Below, one piece after another: positions 6,106 to 7,015 of a stretch of DNA of 7,015 nt; within the stretch, counting starts at the first letter, position 1; the number at the start of each line of letters is the position of its first letter. The position numbers and the translations under genes are program-made. The notes beneath the pieces are model-generated. The model was not told the DNA's origin. It saw only the letters and a list, made by a program, of their open reading frames with translations, and made no database searches. Source of the DNA: Candidatus Omnitrophota bacterium (lineage in GTDB: Bacteria > Omnitrophota > Gorgyraeia > Zapsychrales > Zapsychraceae); the NCBI GenBank assembly GCA_018399915.1, contig JAGYNW010000104.1:1-7015 (forward strand). The letters are read 5' to 3'.

Positions 6106-6973
6106 TTTCTCCCTCTGTTATTAGAATCAATTTGGGCCTCCCGGACAACTTTAATTTTTGATCCACAGCACTATAAACCGCTTTTTCCGCATAGCTTCGG
6201 TTCTCTCCTTTAATGATCTCAACATTGCCGATACAGATCATCTCCTTGATCCCCTTCATGTCCTCATCAAAATGCACTTCCATTAAATCCGCTTTCAAAA
6301 TTTGCGAACCTTGAATCGCCACAACATTTTGTTGAAAAGTCGCCACGGATTGCGCCTGATCCACGATCATAGGGCCGTCTGATGTAATCGTAACCTTCTT
6401 GTTTTCATTCTCGTTATCAGCACCCGAAACTTTTACATCTTCATCTTCATCTTTATCTTTTTCTGTATCAATCCGAACCGAAACATTTTTTAAAATCGTG
6501 GCCCTTTTTAAGCCTGGCTGCGACTCCATACCCTGACCAGTCACTGTGAATTTCTCATCTTCTATGAAAACATCATCATCTGTCGAAACCAAATCTTTTT
6601 CTTTGTCCCAATTCAATGAATCTGTCATCAATTGCGACCCTGTCTCACTCGTAACCACCACATAATCTTTTAAAAGCATACTGCCGTCAGCTTGATTAAT
6701 CGTTCCTGTATCAGCCGTCACATTCATCTTTTGGTCACCATAACTATTGGCATCAACATTGGTCAATCGAATATCTGCGCCCAAAATATCGGCCGTATCT
6801 CCTTTAATATCCCAGGATTTCTCCCCTCCATCCGTATACCCCTGCAGATCAAAACCCTGAAATTTTTGTTCTTTATCCTGGGCATAGGAAAAAACGGCAA
6901 CGCTACTCCAGAACGTACAAACTAAAATCAAATATCTCACACCCAAACACATCTGCTTTATTTCTTTACACAT
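6080..6973 (-). CDS. LptC-LptA fusion, lipopolysaccharide transport bridge protein
   Basis: The 297-residue protein appears to join two periplasmic Lpt components. Residues 10-31 form a hydrophobic signal or anchor, with S-Y-A at 29-31 a possible signal-peptidase site. Residues 38-168 read as an LptC beta-jellyroll: F-D-L-Q-G (40-44), W-D-I-K-G (54-58), then a G-S-M-L-L-K-D-Y-V (97-105) and T-D-S-L-N-W-D (117-123) pattern. A highly acidic, low-complexity linker (169-192) follows. Residues 193-291 read as one OstA/LptA domain, with I-T-S-D-G-P-M, F-Q-Q-N-V-V-A-I, L-K-A-D-L-M-E-V and the I-G-N-V-E-I-I strand ending in L-S-G-R-P. No separate lptA stands between this gene and lptB, which supports the fusion reading. 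LptC normally receives lipopolysaccharide from LptBFG and hands it to LptA. The ATG at 6973 has AGAGGG 5 nt upstream; Met8 is a weaker alternative. The two-domain split is by motif and layout, not profile search. Confidence 0.85.
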   Translation of the reverse strand: MCKEIKQMCLGVRYLILVCTFWSSVAVFSYAQDKEQKFQGFDLQGYTDGGEKSWDIKGDTADILGADIRLTNVDANSYGDQKMNVTADTGTINQADGSMLLKDYVVVTSETGSQLMTDSLNWDKEKDLVSTDDDVFIEDEKFTVTGQGMESQPGLKRATILKNVSVRIDTEKDKDEDEDVKVSGADNENENKKVTITSDGPMIVDQAQSVATFQQNVVAIQGSQILKADLMEVHFDEDMKGIKEMICIGNVEIIKGENRSYAEKAVYSAVDQKLKLSGRPKLILITEGENAITSFGN

Positions 6974-6982
6974 GTTTACCCT

Positions 6983-7015
6983 CTATGTATTTTTTTCTAA
7001 AACTTCATTCCATTT
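6983..7015 (-). CDS. C-terminal tail of an upstream gene, possibly kdsC
   Basis: Only the last ten codons and a TAG are visible: K-W-N-E-V-L-E-K-N-T. It is the only minus-strand frame without an earlier stop here, and it ends 9 bp before the LptC-LptA start. The K-W-x-E-V-L ending resembles the C-terminus of many KDO-8-phosphate phosphatases (KdsC, often ending in A-Q-G-K-W-x-x-V-L). A kdsC-lptC-lptA-lptB order is classical in Gram-negatives, so the guess fits, but ten residues prove little. Confidence 0.4.
   Translation of the reverse strand, partial: KWNEVLEKNT

Overview
The window reads as a compact, AT-rich chromosomal segment from a diderm (lipopolysaccharide-bearing) bacterium. Every gene I can support lies on the minus strand. 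Lpt lipopolysaccharide-export genes show a Gram-negative type envelope. The divergent housekeeping genes, the shortened trigger factor, and the pairing of a class V aminotransferase with SerA are reminiscent of uncultured PVC-type lineages such as Omnitrophota. That placement is an impression from protein style, not a demonstrated assignment.

Layout in transcription order (right to left). At 6983-7015 is the last ten codons of an upstream gene, probably kdsC. Next come an LptC-LptA fusion (6080-6973) and lptB (5377-6105), which overlap by 26 bp and together cover three Lpt functions in two genes. A 67-bp gap leads to a very short trigger factor (tig, 4425-5309) and then clpP (3755-4366), a chaperone/protease pair, without clpX. 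A class V aminotransferase (2567-3706) and a three-domain phosphoglycerate dehydrogenase, serA (867-2450), follow and would supply the first two steps of serine synthesis. A 116-bp gap between these two holds a two-copy 29-bp tandem repeat. After serA comes a GC-rich hairpin (795-820), the likely end of the transcript. Then a polytopic membrane gene (1-736) runs off the left edge. It resembles the CcdA/DsbD transmembrane family but lacks the redox cysteines at both expected sites.

The six intact genes have the same orientation with gaps of at most 116 bp, each has a recognisable Shine-Dalgarno sequence, and no convincing terminator lies between them, so they may form one long operon or overlapping transcripts. 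No RNA genes, CRISPR arrays, insertion sequences or phage genes were seen, and there is no gene-free stretch over 300 bases. I found no multi-gene novel system. The most unusual things are protein-architecture changes: the LptC-LptA fusion, the trigger factor lacking its PPIase domain and part of its C-domain, and the cysteine-less CcdA-like protein.
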